From Clostridium acetobutylicum ATCC 824 (GTDB lineage Bacteria; Bacillota; Clostridia; Clostridiales; Clostridiaceae): DNA of 64,000 nucleotides. A model generated the notes under the pieces. The model was not told the origin of the DNA. It did no database searches and saw nothing but the letters and a program-made list of their open reading frames with translations. The translations under genes were made by a program, and so were the position numbers. Below are positions 36,585 to 46,874 of this stretch, in pieces. The stretch lies in the NCBI RefSeq assembly GCF_000008765.1, contig NC_003030.1, forward strand, positions 1,398,001 through 1,462,000, in the 5' to 3' direction. Numbering within the stretch: the stretch's first letter is position 1; each line of letters begins with the position of its first letter.

Positions 36585-38672
36585 ATGAAAATAGTTCAAT
36601 TGATGAAGAAGGATAAATCTATAAAGGTAATGACATTTTTGTTTGCTTTTATTATAATATACGTCATATTGCTTACTTCTGTAGATACGAGAAAGTATTC
36701 GCTTAAAGAAGGCGATATTGCTAAAAATGATATTAAGGCAACCAGAGATGTAAATGATGAAGCGGCTACAGAGGAAAGAAGGAAACAGGCAGTTAACTCT
36801 GTTGGAATACAGTACGACAAAAATACAGAAATTATAAACAATATTATAGATAATATTAACAATGATTTTACTATCATGAATAAAGTTAAAGATGAAAATT
36901 CTGATGATAAGACAAAACTAAGCCAGCTTAAAAGTTCTCTAAAAACTGATTTAGATGATTCTAATTTAAGTGTGATATTATCTATGAACAAAGAAGATTT
37001 AAAGGATCTTCAGCAATTTATAATTAAAACACTGAAAGATGCTTATAATGGAGAAATAAGGGAAGATGAATCATCAGATATAAAAAAAGCTCAGAGCAGT
37101 ATTGCAGCTGAATTTTCTAAAGAGAAGTTTTCAAAGGATGCTACAGAACTTGGTATAGCTATATCAAATTCCTATGTAAAGCCTAATATGTTTATTGACT
37201 CTAAAAAGACAGAGGAGATAAAAAAGGATATATCAAAAAAGGTAGAAAATGTGGTAATAAAAAAGGATCAAATAATAGTTAAAGAAGGGGAGCCTGTAAC
37301 GGCAAATGAAATTTCTGTTTTAGAAGATTTAGGTCTTTTAAGTAATTCAAATGGACAAAGTTGGTACATATATGTTGCATTGGCCGTGGCAGTTTTAATA
37401 GTTTTATTTTTACAAATATACTATATATACAGATATTATAAAGAGATATATAGGGATAATAAAAAGATTATAATGCTCTGCGTACTTAATATAATATCAA
37501 TTATACTAGCAAGATCAGTAGGAATAATTTCACCATTTTTGATTCCTCTTGCGTGCGCCCCTATGCTTATGATCTTATTAATGGATAGCAGAATTTCTTT
37601 GTTTGAAAGCATACTCAATTGTATTTTTATATCTTTGATATGTAAATTTAATATTGAAGTTACTATATTAGCACTTATGAGTTCAGTTATAGCTTTCATG
37701 AGCTTTAGAAAAATGAAGCAAAGGAATGATACTATATATGCAGCACTTTTTATAGCTATAATGAATGCTTTGATGTCTTTTTCCATTGGATTTCTTGTAA
37801 GCAGTAATTTGGTAGATAATGTACAGAAGGCAAGTTTCGCATTTATAGCTGGTATATTATCTGCAATATTAACAATAGGGTTTCTTCCTATTTTTGAAAG
37901 TATATTTGATGTGGTGACAGATGTCAAGCTTTTAGAATTATCGGATCCAAATCATCCATTAATTAAAAAGCTTCTTATGGAGGCACCTGGAACTTATCAC
38001 CACAGTATAATTGTAGCTAATATTGCTGAGGCCGCAGTTGAAGAGGTAGGTGGAAATGCTCTTTTAGCTAGGGTGGCAGCTTATTATCATGATATAGGAA
38101 AATTAAAAAGGCCATATTTCTTTAAGGAAAATCAGGTGGGAGGAAATAATCCGCATAATAAAATAAATCCTAATTTAAGCGCGCTAGTAATAATTTCACA
38201 TGTTAAGGACGGCGTTGATATTGCTAAGGAGTATAATATACCTCAAATTATACAGGATACAATACAACAGCATCATGGGACAACTCTTGTAAAATATTTT
38301 TATGTGACGCTTAAAAATGCAAGTGATAATCCAGAAGATATAAAAGAGGAGAATTTTAGATATCCAGGTCCGATTCCTAGCAGTAAGGAGACAGCAATTA
38401 TAATGCTTGCAGATAGTGTAGAAGCTGCTGTTCGTTCTATACAGGAACCTACACAAGGAAAGATAGAAGAAATGATAAACAATATAATAGAAGCTAGATT
38501 AAGTGACGGTCAATTAAATCAATGTGAACTTACACTTCATGATATAGAGAAAATTAGAAGAGCGTTTTTAAAGTCTCTTCTTGGAATATATCATCAAAGA
38601 ATTGAGTATCCTACAGATAAGAGTGTAATGAGACAAAAAAAAATTGAGTCTAGCAAAGAAAAAAGGAAATAA
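36585..38672 (+). CDS. pgpH: Cyclic-di-AMP phosphodiesterase PgpH (7TM-HD protein)
   Basis: A 695-residue protein: an N-terminal helix (about 16-30), an extracytoplasmic 7TMR-HDED domain (to about 265), seven membrane helices (about 265-440) and a cytoplasmic HD domain. The metal site is visible in APGTYHHSIIVANIAE and YYHDIGKLKRPYFF. PgpH hydrolyses c-di-AMP in Listeria; the name here is by architecture. Confidence 0.93.
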   Translation: MKIVQLMKKDKSIKVMTFLFAFIIIYVILLTSVDTRKYSLKEGDIAKNDIKATRDVNDEAATEERRKQAVNSVGIQYDKNTEIINNIIDNINNDFTIMNKVKDENSDDKTKLSQLKSSLKTDLDDSNLSVILSMNKEDLKDLQQFIIKTLKDAYNGEIREDESSDIKKAQSSIAAEFSKEKFSKDATELGIAISNSYVKPNMFIDSKKTEEIKKDISKKVENVVIKKDQIIVKEGEPVTANEISVLEDLGLLSNSNGQSWYIYVALAVAVLIVLFLQIYYIYRYYKEIYRDNKKIIMLCVLNIISIILARSVGIISPFLIPLACAPMLMILLMDSRISLFESILNCIFISLICKFNIEVTILALMSSVIAFMSFRKMKQRNDTIYAALFIAIMNALMSFSIGFLVSSNLVDNVQKASFAFIAGILSAILTIGFLPIFESIFDVVTDVKLLELSDPNHPLIKKLLMEAPGTYHHSIIVANIAEAAVEEVGGNALLARVAAYYHDIGKLKRPYFFKENQVGGNNPHNKINPNLSALVIISHVKDGVDIAKEYNIPQIIQDTIQQHHGTTLVKYFYVTLKNASDNPEDIKEENFRYPGPIPSSKETAIIMLADSVEAAVRSIQEPTQGKIEEMINNIIEARLSDGQLNQCELTLHDIEKIRRAFLKSLLGIYHQRIEYPTDKSVMRQKKIESSKEKRK

Positions 38673-38689
38673 AGTAAAGGGAGTTAAGT

Positions 38690-39190
38690 ATGATTTACAT
38701 AGATAATAGGCAGAACAGTATTACTGTAGATGAAAATTTGCAAAATACTATAAGAGAAGTTATAGACTATGCACTCAAAGAAGAAGGTATGAAAATATCT
38801 TATGAGGTTTCGGTAATATTTGTAGATAATGAAACTATAAGAGAAATAAATAGAGAGAACAGAGAAGTTGATAAGGTTACAGATGTGCTTTCGTTTCCTA
38901 TGCTTGAGTATGGTGAAGGGAAGGTTTTTAAAGATATATACGAAGAGTGTGATTTTGAAGACGAATATTTTGATGAAGGCAATCTTGTGTTAGGAGATAT
39001 TGCGCTATCTCTTGAAAGAGCTGAGGAGCAGAGTAAAGAGTATGGACATTCGTTTTTAAGAGAAGCTGCATACTTAACAGTTCATTCCGTTCTTCACCTT
39101 ATGGGATATGATCACATGGTTGATGAAGATAAAATAAAAATGAGAAAAAGAGAAGAAGAAATATTGAGTCATTTTGATATAAATAGATAA
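38690..39190 (+). CDS. ybeY: Endoribonuclease YbeY
   Basis: A 166-residue metal-dependent RNase in 16S rRNA 3'-end maturation and ribosome quality control. The zinc motif [11 protein letters not shown] (H-x3-H-x5-H) and TDVLSFPM are present. Lies between pgpH and dgkA. Confidence 0.96.
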   Translation: MIYIDNRQNSITVDENLQNTIREVIDYALKEEGMKISYEVSVIFVDNETIREINRENREVDKVTDVLSFPMLEYGEGKVFKDIYEECDFEDEYFDEGNLVLGDIALSLERAEEQSKEYGHSFLREAAYLTVHSVLHLMGYDHMVDEDKIKMRKREEEILSHFDINR

Positions 39191-39215
39191 AAATTAATAA
39201 TATAGGATGATGAGT

Positions 39216-39914
39216 ATGAAACCTAAAAAATTAGTAGATAGTTTCAATCATGCACTTGAGGGTATAATTTATGCAGTTAGGACACAACAAAATGTTAGAA
39301 TTGATTTGATTGCGGCTCTTGTAATACTTACTATGTGTTTTTTTACAAATTTGACAAGAGTAGAACTTTTAATTATAACAATAACAATAACAATGGTAAT
39401 AAGTGCTGAACTCATGAATACGGCTATAGAAGCCACGATAGATTTAACATCCAACTATTACCATCCTCTGGCTAAAATTGCAAAGGATGTAGCGGCAGGA
39501 GCTGTTGTGGTAACAGCTATTAATGCTGTTATAGTTGGATTTATTGTATTTTGGGATAAGCTTGAGCCAGTTACAAACCATGTTATATATAAGATAAAAA
39601 ATTCAAATCCGTATATGATATTTGTTATTTTGGTGATAGTATGTATACTTACTCTTATAATAAAGGCTATTTTTGGAGAAGGAACTCCTTTAAGAGGAGG
39701 AATGCCAAGTGGTCATAGCACCATAGCTTTTTCATTAGCAACAATAATAACATTGATATCACCTCAGCCTGTAGTTATAATACTAAGCTACTTTTTAGCT
39801 GTAATAGTTGCACAGAGCAGGGTGGATTCAAAAGTACACTCTTCACTTGAAGTTGTATGTGGTGCGGTTTTTGGATTTTTAGCTACACTTTTGTTATTCA
39901 AACTGTTTCACTAG
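39216..39914 (+). CDS. dgkA: Fused undecaprenol/diacylglycerol kinase and PAP2 phosphatase
   Basis: About 232 residues. The N-terminal half (1-115) is a DgkA-type lipid kinase with SAELMNTAIEATIDL (the usual ARD-Glu-x-NTAIE site) and three helices. The C-terminal half is a membrane PAP2-type phosphatase with GMPSGHS and SRVDSKVHSSLEVVCG. Undecaprenol kinase activity makes undecaprenyl phosphate; the phosphatase acts on related lipid phosphates or pyrophosphates. The start is one of three ATGs; 39216 fits the AGGATGA site. Confidence 0.9.
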   Translation: MKPKKLVDSFNHALEGIIYAVRTQQNVRIDLIAALVILTMCFFTNLTRVELLIITITITMVISAELMNTAIEATIDLTSNYYHPLAKIAKDVAAGAVVVTAINAVIVGFIVFWDKLEPVTNHVIYKIKNSNPYMIFVILVIVCILTLIIKAIFGEGTPLRGGMPSGHSTIAFSLATIITLISPQPVVIILSYFLAVIVAQSRVDSKVHSSLEVVCGAVFGFLATLLLFKLFH

Positions 39915-40022
39915 GAAAAAAAGTAAAAAGTCTTTTATGGGCGAATTTAGTTAAAGGTGTATGGAAATAATATTAATTAATAGAATACAGGAGAGTTAAA
40001 ACACTCAAATTAAGGAGGACTT

Positions 40023-40913
40023 ATGTTTAAATCAGGATTTGTAACAATAATTGGAAGACCGAATGTTGGAAAATCTACTTTACTTAATCATATTATGGGG
40101 GAGAAATTATCTATAGTTTCCTCAAAGCCACAAACTACTAGAAATAATATACAAACAATACTTACAGGTGAGGAATATCAAATTGTCTTTGTAGATACTC
40201 CTGGAATGCATAACCCAAGGCATAAGCTTGGTGAGTATATGGTGAAGGTTGCTAAGGAATCTATGAACGAGGTTGATGTAGCTTTATTCGTTACTACACC
40301 TGATGTGGAAGTTAAAAGAGGAGATTTACATATACTAGAGCAGCTGAAGTCAGCAAAGGTTCCAGTTTTTCTTGTTGTGAATAAAATTGACGAGACAACG
40401 GAAGAAAGACTTGCAGCAACTTTAAAAAATTATTCCGAGGCTTTTGAGTTTCAAGAGATAATACCAATATCAGCACAAAAAGGAAAAAATGTAGATAAAT
40501 TAATAGAACTTATGGTAAAACACTTGAATGAAGGTCCTAAATATTATCCTGATGATATGATAATAGATAAGCAGGAGAGGTTTATAATAGCAGAGATAAT
40601 AAGGGAAAAAGCACTTAGGTTTTTATCTCAGGAAGTACCACATGGAATAGCTGTCGAGATTCTTCAAATGAAGGAAGAAAATGAAAAATATAAAATCGAA
40701 GCAACTATAATGTGCGAAAAAGATTCTCATAAAGGAATTATTATTGGAAAAGGCGGAGAAATGCTTAAGAAAATATCTCAATCTGCAAGAAAGAGCGCGG
40801 AGAAGTTTCTAGATAAAAGGGTTAACATGAAAATATGGGTTAAGGTTAAAAAGGATTGGAGAGATAGTCCTTTTGTACTAGGTGAGCTTGGATATAAAGC
40901 GCCTAAAAAATAA
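40023..40913 (+). CDS. era: GTPase Era
   Basis: A 296-residue GTPase that binds 16S rRNA during 30S assembly. GRPNVGKST (P-loop), [14 protein letters not shown], and a C-terminal KH domain with [21 protein letters not shown] ribosome site. Followed by recO, as in most Firmicutes. Confidence 0.98.
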   Translation: MFKSGFVTIIGRPNVGKSTLLNHIMGEKLSIVSSKPQTTRNNIQTILTGEEYQIVFVDTPGMHNPRHKLGEYMVKVAKESMNEVDVALFVTTPDVEVKRGDLHILEQLKSAKVPVFLVVNKIDETTEERLAATLKNYSEAFEFQEIIPISAQKGKNVDKLIELMVKHLNEGPKYYPDDMIIDKQERFIIAEIIREKALRFLSQEVPHGIAVEILQMKEENEKYKIEATIMCEKDSHKGIIIGKGGEMLKKISQSARKSAEKFLDKRVNMKIWVKVKKDWRDSPFVLGELGYKAPKK

Positions 40914-40992
40914 CTCTTAAGTATATACATATTTAAGCTGGTTAACCTATAATTAAAGTAAAATAGGATAAAATAATAGAGGGGATGATAAT

Positions 40993-41736
40993 CTGGCTTT
41001 ATTTAAAAGTAGAGGAGTAGTTCTAAAAAGTCAGGATATAAATGAAAATGACAAAATTATATGGATTTTTACAGAGAAGATGGGTAAAATATCTGTAATA
41101 GCTCGAGGAGCAAAGAAAAACAGAAGCAAATATCTCCCTATTACAATAAACTTTTGTTTTGGAAACTTTGTGTTTTTTAAGGGAAAGAGTATGTTTTCTT
41201 TAAATGAAGGAGAAATAATTGACTCCTTTCAAGAATTTTTGAGTGATTTTGATACTTTAACTTACTGCTCATATCTATGCGAACTTATAGATATTTCTAT
41301 GGCAGAGGGAGAAAGCAATAGAGATCTATTCAAAGAATTTGTAAGTACCTTTTACCTAATAAAAAACAAGGTTGGAGATATAGAAACTTTATCTCGAGCG
41401 TTTGAACTAAAACTTCTAAGGTATACAGGATATAATTTGAATTTAGACTATTGTTCAAAGTGTAAAAAAAGAATCAATTCAGCTTCTTATATAAGTTACA
41501 AGTATTATGGTGGGATATGCGGCGATTGTTCTAAGGAAGGAGGAATGTCAGTTACCCCTGCGGCATATAGCAGCTTAAACTACTTAAGCAAATTACCTAT
41601 AGAAAAAGTATATAGGGTTAATTTAAACGACAACATAAAGAATGAGATGTTTGAAATATTAAGGGGATTTATAAGTCAAAACTATGCTAAGATACCTAAA
41701 AGTCTAGATTTATTGAATATAATAAAAGAGGAGTGA
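40993..41736 (+). CDS. recO: DNA repair protein RecO, apparent CTG start
   Basis: Recombination mediator that loads RecA in the RecFOR pathway. The frame continues upstream of the first ATG (41080) through residues that match the family N-terminus: LALFKSRGVVLKSQDINEND. The upstream limit of similarity is a CTG at 40993 with AGAGGGGATGAT just before it. No in-frame ATG, GTG or TTG lies there, so CTG appears to be the start. A zinc motif CSKCKKR...CGDCS sits at about 153-178. About 247 residues, normal for RecO; starting at 41080 would delete the first strands of the OB fold. Confidence 0.88.
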   Translation: MALFKSRGVVLKSQDINENDKIIWIFTEKMGKISVIARGAKKNRSKYLPITINFCFGNFVFFKGKSMFSLNEGEIIDSFQEFLSDFDTLTYCSYLCELIDISMAEGESNRDLFKEFVSTFYLIKNKVGDIETLSRAFELKLLRYTGYNLNLDYCSKCKKRINSASYISYKYYGGICGDCSKEGGMSVTPAAYSSLNYLSKLPIEKVYRVNLNDNIKNEMFEILRGFISQNYAKIPKSLDLLNIIKEE

Positions 41737-41741
41737 AGAAA

Positions 41742-42335
41742 ATGGAGGAAATAACTTTAGAAAAGGTTGATATTATAAAAGAGAGAACTGGAGTTACATA
41801 TACTGAAGCTAAGGAAGCACTTGAGGCTTCAGAAGGTAATGTAATTGATGCTCTAATATATATTGAGAACAATACTAAATCTCGCAAAGATAATCTTTAT
41901 GAAACAAAGGATGAATTTGTTCAGTGGATTAAAGATACTATGAACAAAGGCAATGTTTCAAGAATAAGAGTAAAAAAAGATGATAGAGTTATATTAGATA
42001 TACCGGTGGCAGCTGGAGTTGCTGGTGGTGTTATAGCTGGAGCTGTATGGGCCCCATCACTTGCAATAATGTTTCTTACAGCTGTATTTGCAAAGGTAAC
42101 AGTAGAAATAACAAAACAAGATGGTTCAGTAGAAGTTGTAAATAAAGTTGTGAAAAACACTGTTTCAGATGTAAAAGATAAAATAAACGAAGTAAAAGAC
42201 AAGGTAATGAATAAGAAGTCTGATGACAAAACTAACACAGATAACGCTTACCAGTATACAGTTAAATTTGATGAGGTAGATGGTAATAACGACAACAGTA
42301 ACAATAATAACAATAATAATCAAGGTCAACAATAA
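41742..42335 (+). CDS. UBA-like / DUF4342 protein
   Basis: About 197 residues. The first ~45 (VDIIKERTGVTYTEAKEALEASEGNVIDALIYIE) have the helix-turn pattern of UBA/TS-N domains and are described here by their ends VDIIKER and ALIYIE. Then comes a DUF4342-type region with a hydrophobic hairpin (about 83-117: IPVAAGVAGGVIAGAVWAPS and on), a charged helix and an Asn-rich tail. Function unknown. The start lies 5 nt after the recO stop, with GAGGAG upstream. Likely a membrane-associated protein. Confidence 0.75.
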   Translation: MEEITLEKVDIIKERTGVTYTEAKEALEASEGNVIDALIYIENNTKSRKDNLYETKDEFVQWIKDTMNKGNVSRIRVKKDDRVILDIPVAAGVAGGVIAGAVWAPSLAIMFLTAVFAKVTVEITKQDGSVEVVNKVVKNTVSDVKDKINEVKDKVMNKKSDDKTNTDNAYQYTVKFDEVDGNNDNSNNNNNNNQGQQ

Positions 42336-42372
42336 ATGTTAGCACATTAGTAATAGAACACAGTTTGATTAC

Positions 42373-42430
42373 TAATTTATACGTGTCAATAAATTGTTTG
42401 GAAATTCAATATTTTGGCACGTATAAATTA
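42373..42430. terminator. Long-loop hairpin between convergent genes
   Basis: 13-bp perfect arms TAATTTATACGTG (42373-42385) and CACGTATAAATTA (42418-42430), loop of 32 nt. It lies between two converging genes and probably blocks read-through on both strands. Confidence 0.5.
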
Positions 42431-42447
42431 ATTTACATATAAATTAG

Positions 42448-43515
42448 TCACAAGTTTAGGCTTACGTTAAATTTTCCCTCTATATAATTGGAAAAATTAT
42501 AAGCAAATTTTAGATGAAGCTCACTGTATTTTGTAGTGCTTTTTATAAGATTTATGAAGGCTGCTTTATTGCATCGGCTTAAATTGTTATAATAATCTTT
42601 GCATATTTTCCAAAATTTTTGTGGGAAAACCAAATAGGATAATATATACAGGTATTCGTCAAGGTTCAATGGGTTTATTTGTTCGTAAACATTTAGCATA
42701 TTTATTAATAGCTCACTATTCCATCTAGTATTATCTCTCTTCATTATTCTTCTCATAAAGTATGATATATCATGAACAGAATAATCAAATTTACACTTAT
42801 CGAAGTCTATTACCCAAATATCATTGTTTTTGTCAAAGATTATATTTTTGTTAACATAATCTAAATGACATAAACTTTTTTTGAAGTTTCTGCTTTCTAT
42901 TCTAGAAGAAGCATTTAAAGCTATTTTAGAAAGCTTTATACATAGGTCGCAATTATTAAGTGCAATTTTAGAAAAAGAGTCGTTTATTTCATAAGCTTTA
43001 TTAAAAAAGGATAGTATCTGTTCAAAATGTTTTTTGTTTGATAAATATATATGTTCAAAACCGTATCTTATGGAGCTACCTTGTATGGAGAAAAACTTTT
43101 GAGAACACTTATGCATGTGAGCTAAATTCTTAGAAGCTTTAAATAGATCTTCTTTTTTATCGTAGTTGCACTTTAGTCCATCAATCCAGGGCATAAGTAT
43201 AAAAATCATTCCTGAATATATTACAAAACGTGAGTTATCAAGTGTAGGTAGAATTCTTGTTACATTAATGCCGTGCCTAAAAAACCATTCAGTAGTTGAA
43301 TATACAAATAGAAGCTCTCCTTTATCATAGTATACTTTTTTCAAGCAGTATTTTTTAGAACCTAAAGTTAGTTTATACACAGCCCTTTGTTTTTCAGTAT
43401 CTTTAAATTTAATTTGTAATATTTCCGCATCTTGAAGATTATATTTTGGTAATATATATTTTTTTATTGAATCCTCCGGAAGAAGAATATGTGAGGGATT
43501 AGTTTTTTCAATCAC
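42448..43515 (-). CDS. CotS-family spore coat protein (kinase-like fold)
   Basis: A 355-residue protein with the aminoglycoside-phosphotransferase/CotS fold. The catalytic loop is CHLDYVNKNIIFD (H-x-D-x4-N) and the metal Asp is in VIDFDKCKFD, both intact, followed by DISYFMRRIM. Clostridial CotS/YutH paralogs attach to the spore coat; a sugar or small-molecule kinase role is possible because the site is complete. Monocistronic on the reverse strand. Confidence 0.85.
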   Translation of the reverse strand: MIEKTNPSHILLPEDSIKKYILPKYNLQDAEILQIKFKDTEKQRAVYKLTLGSKKYCLKKVYYDKGELLFVYSTTEWFFRHGINVTRILPTLDNSRFVIYSGMIFILMPWIDGLKCNYDKKEDLFKASKNLAHMHKCSQKFFSIQGSSIRYGFEHIYLSNKKHFEQILSFFNKAYEINDSFSKIALNNCDLCIKLSKIALNASSRIESRNFKKSLCHLDYVNKNIIFDKNNDIWVIDFDKCKFDYSVHDISYFMRRIMKRDNTRWNSELLINMLNVYEQINPLNLDEYLYILSYLVFPQKFWKICKDYYNNLSRCNKAAFINLIKSTTKYSELHLKFAYNFSNYIEGKFNVSLNL

Positions 43516-43800
43516 TGAATCACTTCCTAAAAATTATCTTATATATAATGATATTAAGAAATTTTTTATAATATACATTAAATAAAAGGATTTTAAACAT
43601 TTATCAAGAATTAAATGTTATAGGAAAAATAAAATTACTTCTATATTTTTTCAATTTTAGAATAAAAAACACCATTGAATGGGTAAACTAAGAGTATGAA
43701 TAGAATAATTTTATTATTTTTTAAAATAAAATTTCTCAAAAGAAGGATTTAAACTTTTTTTGTCGAAATTAATTATGCTCATGGGAATTTAGTTGTTAGG

Positions 43801-45591
43801 GTGGAATGTCTTATTATAGCTGAAGATATAATTCAAAAAGTAAAAGATTTAAATGATATAGTGGATATTGTATCTGAAAAGGTAAAGCTTAAACGTACAG
43901 GACGTAATTATTCGGGGCTTTGCCCATTTCATCATGAAAAAACACCGTCATTTAGTGTATCTCAGGATAAACAAATATATAAATGCTTTGGATGTGGAGA
44001 AGCAGGAAATGTTATAACTTTTGTAATGAAGACTAAAAACTTTTCTTTTGTAGAGGCGGTAAAATACCTTGCGGACAAAGTTAACATTACTATAGACGAT
44101 AATAAAGATAAGTACTATGCAAAAAATAAAGAGAAATATGACAAATTGTATAGTATGAATGTTGAAGCAGCCAGGTATTTTTTTAGAAATTTAGATTCTA
44201 ATTCAAAAGCAAAAAAATATTTTTTGGATAGAGGAATTAATCAAAAAACCATGAGAAGGTTTGGACTTGGATATGCTAAGGATGACTGGAGACAGCTTCT
44301 AAGTTTTATGAAATCTAAGGGGTATACAGAATTAGAACTTATTGAAGCAGGACTTATAGTACAGAAAAATAAAGCTGTCTATGATAGGTTTCGAAATAGG
44401 GTTATATTTCCTGTATTTGACTATAAAGGCAAGGTTATAGGGTTTGGAGGTAGAGTTTTAGATGATTCTAAACCAAAATATTTAAACTCTCCAGAAACCA
44501 AGATATTTAAAAAAGGAACTAACCTTTATGGACTAAATTTTGCAGTGAAAAATAATATAGGGGATACAATTATAATTGTAGAGGGATACATGGATTGTAT
44601 ATCTCTTCATCAATATGGTATAAATAACGTTGTGGCTTCGCTTGGAACAGCACTTACGAAAGATCAGGCAAAGTTGTTAAAGAGATATGCTAGTAAAGTG
44701 GTAATATCATATGACGCTGATACGGCTGGTCAGGCTGCTACACTTAGAGGGTTTGATATATTAAGAGAAGCAGGATTTGATATAAAAATAATAAAAATCC
44801 CAGATGGTAAAGATCCAGATGAATTTGTGAGAAAAAATGGTAAAGAGGCTTTTATGAGGCTTGTAGAGAATGCTGTTTCAATTATAGACTACAGGATAAA
44901 TAGGGCCTTTGAAAACGTCAATTTGAAGGATAGCGAAAGTGTTATAAAATATGTTAAGGATATTTCGGAAATAATCGAAGAGTTAGATCCAGTAGAGAAA
45001 GATGTCTATATCAAGAAAATTTCAGATAAAACGGGAATAAGAGAACAAGCAATTTATGATTTGATTAGTACTGATATTCAGAAAAGTGGCAATAACATTG
45101 AAAAAATGAATAAAAATAGCAATTATGGACAAAATTTATATGTGGAATCCGCACACGTTAAATCCGAAAGATATTTACTTAGATTAATGATTGAACATAA
45201 AGATATACGCAGTTATATAGAGTCCAAAATTAGTGCGGACGATTTAATAATGGAAAGCCATAAAAAAATATATAACATTATATTGAATTTTGAAGATAAT
45301 TTAAGTAGTGATCTAAAATCTAAATTTGGTTTTATTGAATCAAGATGTGATGATGGGGAAAGTTCCTCTGAAATTGTAAAGATAGAAGAACAGAATATAA
45401 TGCTTTCAGAAAACAATGTTAAAGATCTTGTAGATGATTTTATTACAAACATTAAAAAATTTAGATTAGAGGAGTCAAAAAAGAAGATTATGAGTGAAAT
45501 TAAAGGCCTTGAAGAAAAGGGATTGTTTGATGAGACCATTGAACTTATCAAAAGAATGGAAGAAATACAAAATCAGTTAGACAATCTATAG
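43801..45591 (+). CDS. dnaG: DNA primase
   Basis: A 596-residue primase: N-terminal CHC2 zinc domain (LCPFHHEKTPSF...KCFGCGEAGN), TOPRIM catalytic core with IIVEGYMD and the acidic YDADTAG, and a C-terminal DnaB-interacting helical domain. The start is unclear. GTG at 43801 lacks a spaced ribosome site; AGGGTGG (43798-43804) instead fits an ATT at 43813, where the protein would begin (M)IAEDIIQKVKD as in relatives. The 285-bp gap upstream shows no clear promoter. Forms the dnaG-rpoD operon. Confidence 0.96.
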   Translation: MECLIIAEDIIQKVKDLNDIVDIVSEKVKLKRTGRNYSGLCPFHHEKTPSFSVSQDKQIYKCFGCGEAGNVITFVMKTKNFSFVEAVKYLADKVNITIDDNKDKYYAKNKEKYDKLYSMNVEAARYFFRNLDSNSKAKKYFLDRGINQKTMRRFGLGYAKDDWRQLLSFMKSKGYTELELIEAGLIVQKNKAVYDRFRNRVIFPVFDYKGKVIGFGGRVLDDSKPKYLNSPETKIFKKGTNLYGLNFAVKNNIGDTIIIVEGYMDCISLHQYGINNVVASLGTALTKDQAKLLKRYASKVVISYDADTAGQAATLRGFDILREAGFDIKIIKIPDGKDPDEFVRKNGKEAFMRLVENAVSIIDYRINRAFENVNLKDSESVIKYVKDISEIIEELDPVEKDVYIKKISDKTGIREQAIYDLISTDIQKSGNNIEKMNKNSNYGQNLYVESAHVKSERYLLRLMIEHKDIRSYIESKISADDLIMESHKKIYNIILNFEDNLSSDLKSKFGFIESRCDDGESSSEIVKIEEQNIMLSENNVKDLVDDFITNIKKFRLEESKKKIMSEIKGLEEKGLFDETIELIKRMEEIQNQLDNL

Positions 45592-45615
45592 AATAACGGA
45601 AGGAGGTTTTCATTA

Positions 45616-46752
45616 ATGAAAAATAAGACTGAAGTTAAAAACGGGGGAGAAAAGAAAAACTCAAAAAAAGTGTCAAAAGAAGAAAGCGCAAAAGAAAAAA
45701 ATGAAAAAATGAAAATTGTCAAAAACTTAATAGATAAAGGGAAAAAGAGTGGAAGTTTAACGTATAAAGAAATAATGGATGAACTTCAGGAAGTTGACCT
45801 AGGACCAGAGCAGATAGAAAAGATATATGAGGTTCTTGAATCTGTTGGCGTTGATGTAGTAGGTGACATGCATGAAATAGAGGTTGAAGAAGAAGATTTA
45901 GATTTGACAATACCCGAGGGAATAGCTATAGATGACCCTGTAAGAATGTACCTTAAAGAAATTGGTAAAGTTCCGTTGTTATCACCAGAGGAAGAAATTG
46001 ATTTAGCGCAAAGAATTAAAAACGGTGATAGATCAGCAAGGAAGAAGCTTGCAGAAGCTAACTTAAGACTTGTTGTAAGTATTGCAAAAAGATATGTTGG
46101 AAGAGGGATGCTTTTCCTTGATTTAATCCAGGAAGGAAATTTAGGACTCATTAAGGCAGTAGAAAAGTTCGATTTCAAAAAAGGATTTAAATTTAGTACT
46201 TACGCTACTTGGTGGATAAGGCAGGCAATAACTAGAGCTATAGCGGATCAAGCAAGAACTATAAGAATTCCGGTTCATATGGTTGAAACCATAAATAAAC
46301 TTATAAGAGTCTCAAGACAGTTGCTTCAGGAATTAGGTAGAGAACCTCAGCCAGAAGAAATCGCTAAAATAATGGATATGCCGGTTGATAAGGTAAGAGA
46401 GATAATGAAGATAGCACAAGAGCCAGTATCACTTGAAACACCTATAGGAGAAGAAGAAGATAGTCATCTTGGTGATTTTATTCCAGATGATGAAGCTCCT
46501 GCTCCAGCAGATGCTGCTGCGTTTAGAATGCTTAAAGAGCAACTCCTAAAAATTCTAAATACATTAACTCCTAGGGAAGAGAAAGTTTTAAGACTTAGAT
46601 TTGGTCTCGATGATGGAAGAGCTAGAACACTTGAAGAGGTTGGAAAAGAGTTTAATGTTACAAGAGAGAGAATAAGGCAGATAGAAGCAAAAGCTCTTAG
46701 AAAACTAAGACATCCAAGTAGAAGCAAAAAATTAAAAGATTATCTTGATTAA
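45616..46752 (+). CDS. rpoD: Primary sigma factor RpoD (sigma-A)
   Basis: A 378-residue group 1 sigma factor. Region 1.1 is short and Lys-rich at the N-terminus; region 1.2 begins at [17 protein letters not shown]. Region 2 has [19 protein letters not shown] and [17 protein letters not shown], and region 4 has [19 protein letters not shown] with [26 protein letters not shown] ribosome site, 24 nt after dnaG. Confidence 0.98.
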   Translation: MKNKTEVKNGGEKKNSKKVSKEESAKEKNEKMKIVKNLIDKGKKSGSLTYKEIMDELQEVDLGPEQIEKIYEVLESVGVDVVGDMHEIEVEEEDLDLTIPEGIAIDDPVRMYLKEIGKVPLLSPEEEIDLAQRIKNGDRSARKKLAEANLRLVVSIAKRYVGRGMLFLDLIQEGNLGLIKAVEKFDFKKGFKFSTYATWWIRQAITRAIADQARTIRIPVHMVETINKLIRVSRQLLQELGREPQPEEIAKIMDMPVDKVREIMKIAQEPVSLETPIGEEEDSHLGDFIPDDEAPAPADAAAFRMLKEQLLKILNTLTPREEKVLRLRFGLDDGRARTLEEVGKEFNVTRERIRQIEAKALRKLRHPSRSKKLKDYLD

Positions 46753-46760
46753 TAAATACT

Positions 46761-46795
46761 AAGGTTATCCTTAATGGGTGGCCTTTTTATTTTTA
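46761..46795 (+). terminator. Terminator of dnaG-rpoD
   Basis: 10-bp stem AAGGTTATCC / GGGTGGCCTT with G-T pairs (46761-46770 with 46776-46785), then TTTTATTTTT. Confidence 0.85.
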
Positions 46796-46874
46796 GCTAA
46801 ATATATTGGAAGAGTACCTCTCTTTCAACTGATTTTTATTTATGATATAATTATGTATAAAAGAAGGTGAGAAA

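Noticed and set aside
37436-37927. 163-codon reverse-strand frame opposite pgpH
   Set aside because: Antisense shadow of a clear gene; hydrophobic composition mirrors the membrane segments of pgpH.
42290-42335. AAC/AAT repeat at the end of the 41742 gene as a microsatellite or CRISPR-like repeat
   Set aside because: It is an Asn-rich protein tail in frame with the gene and has no spacer structure.
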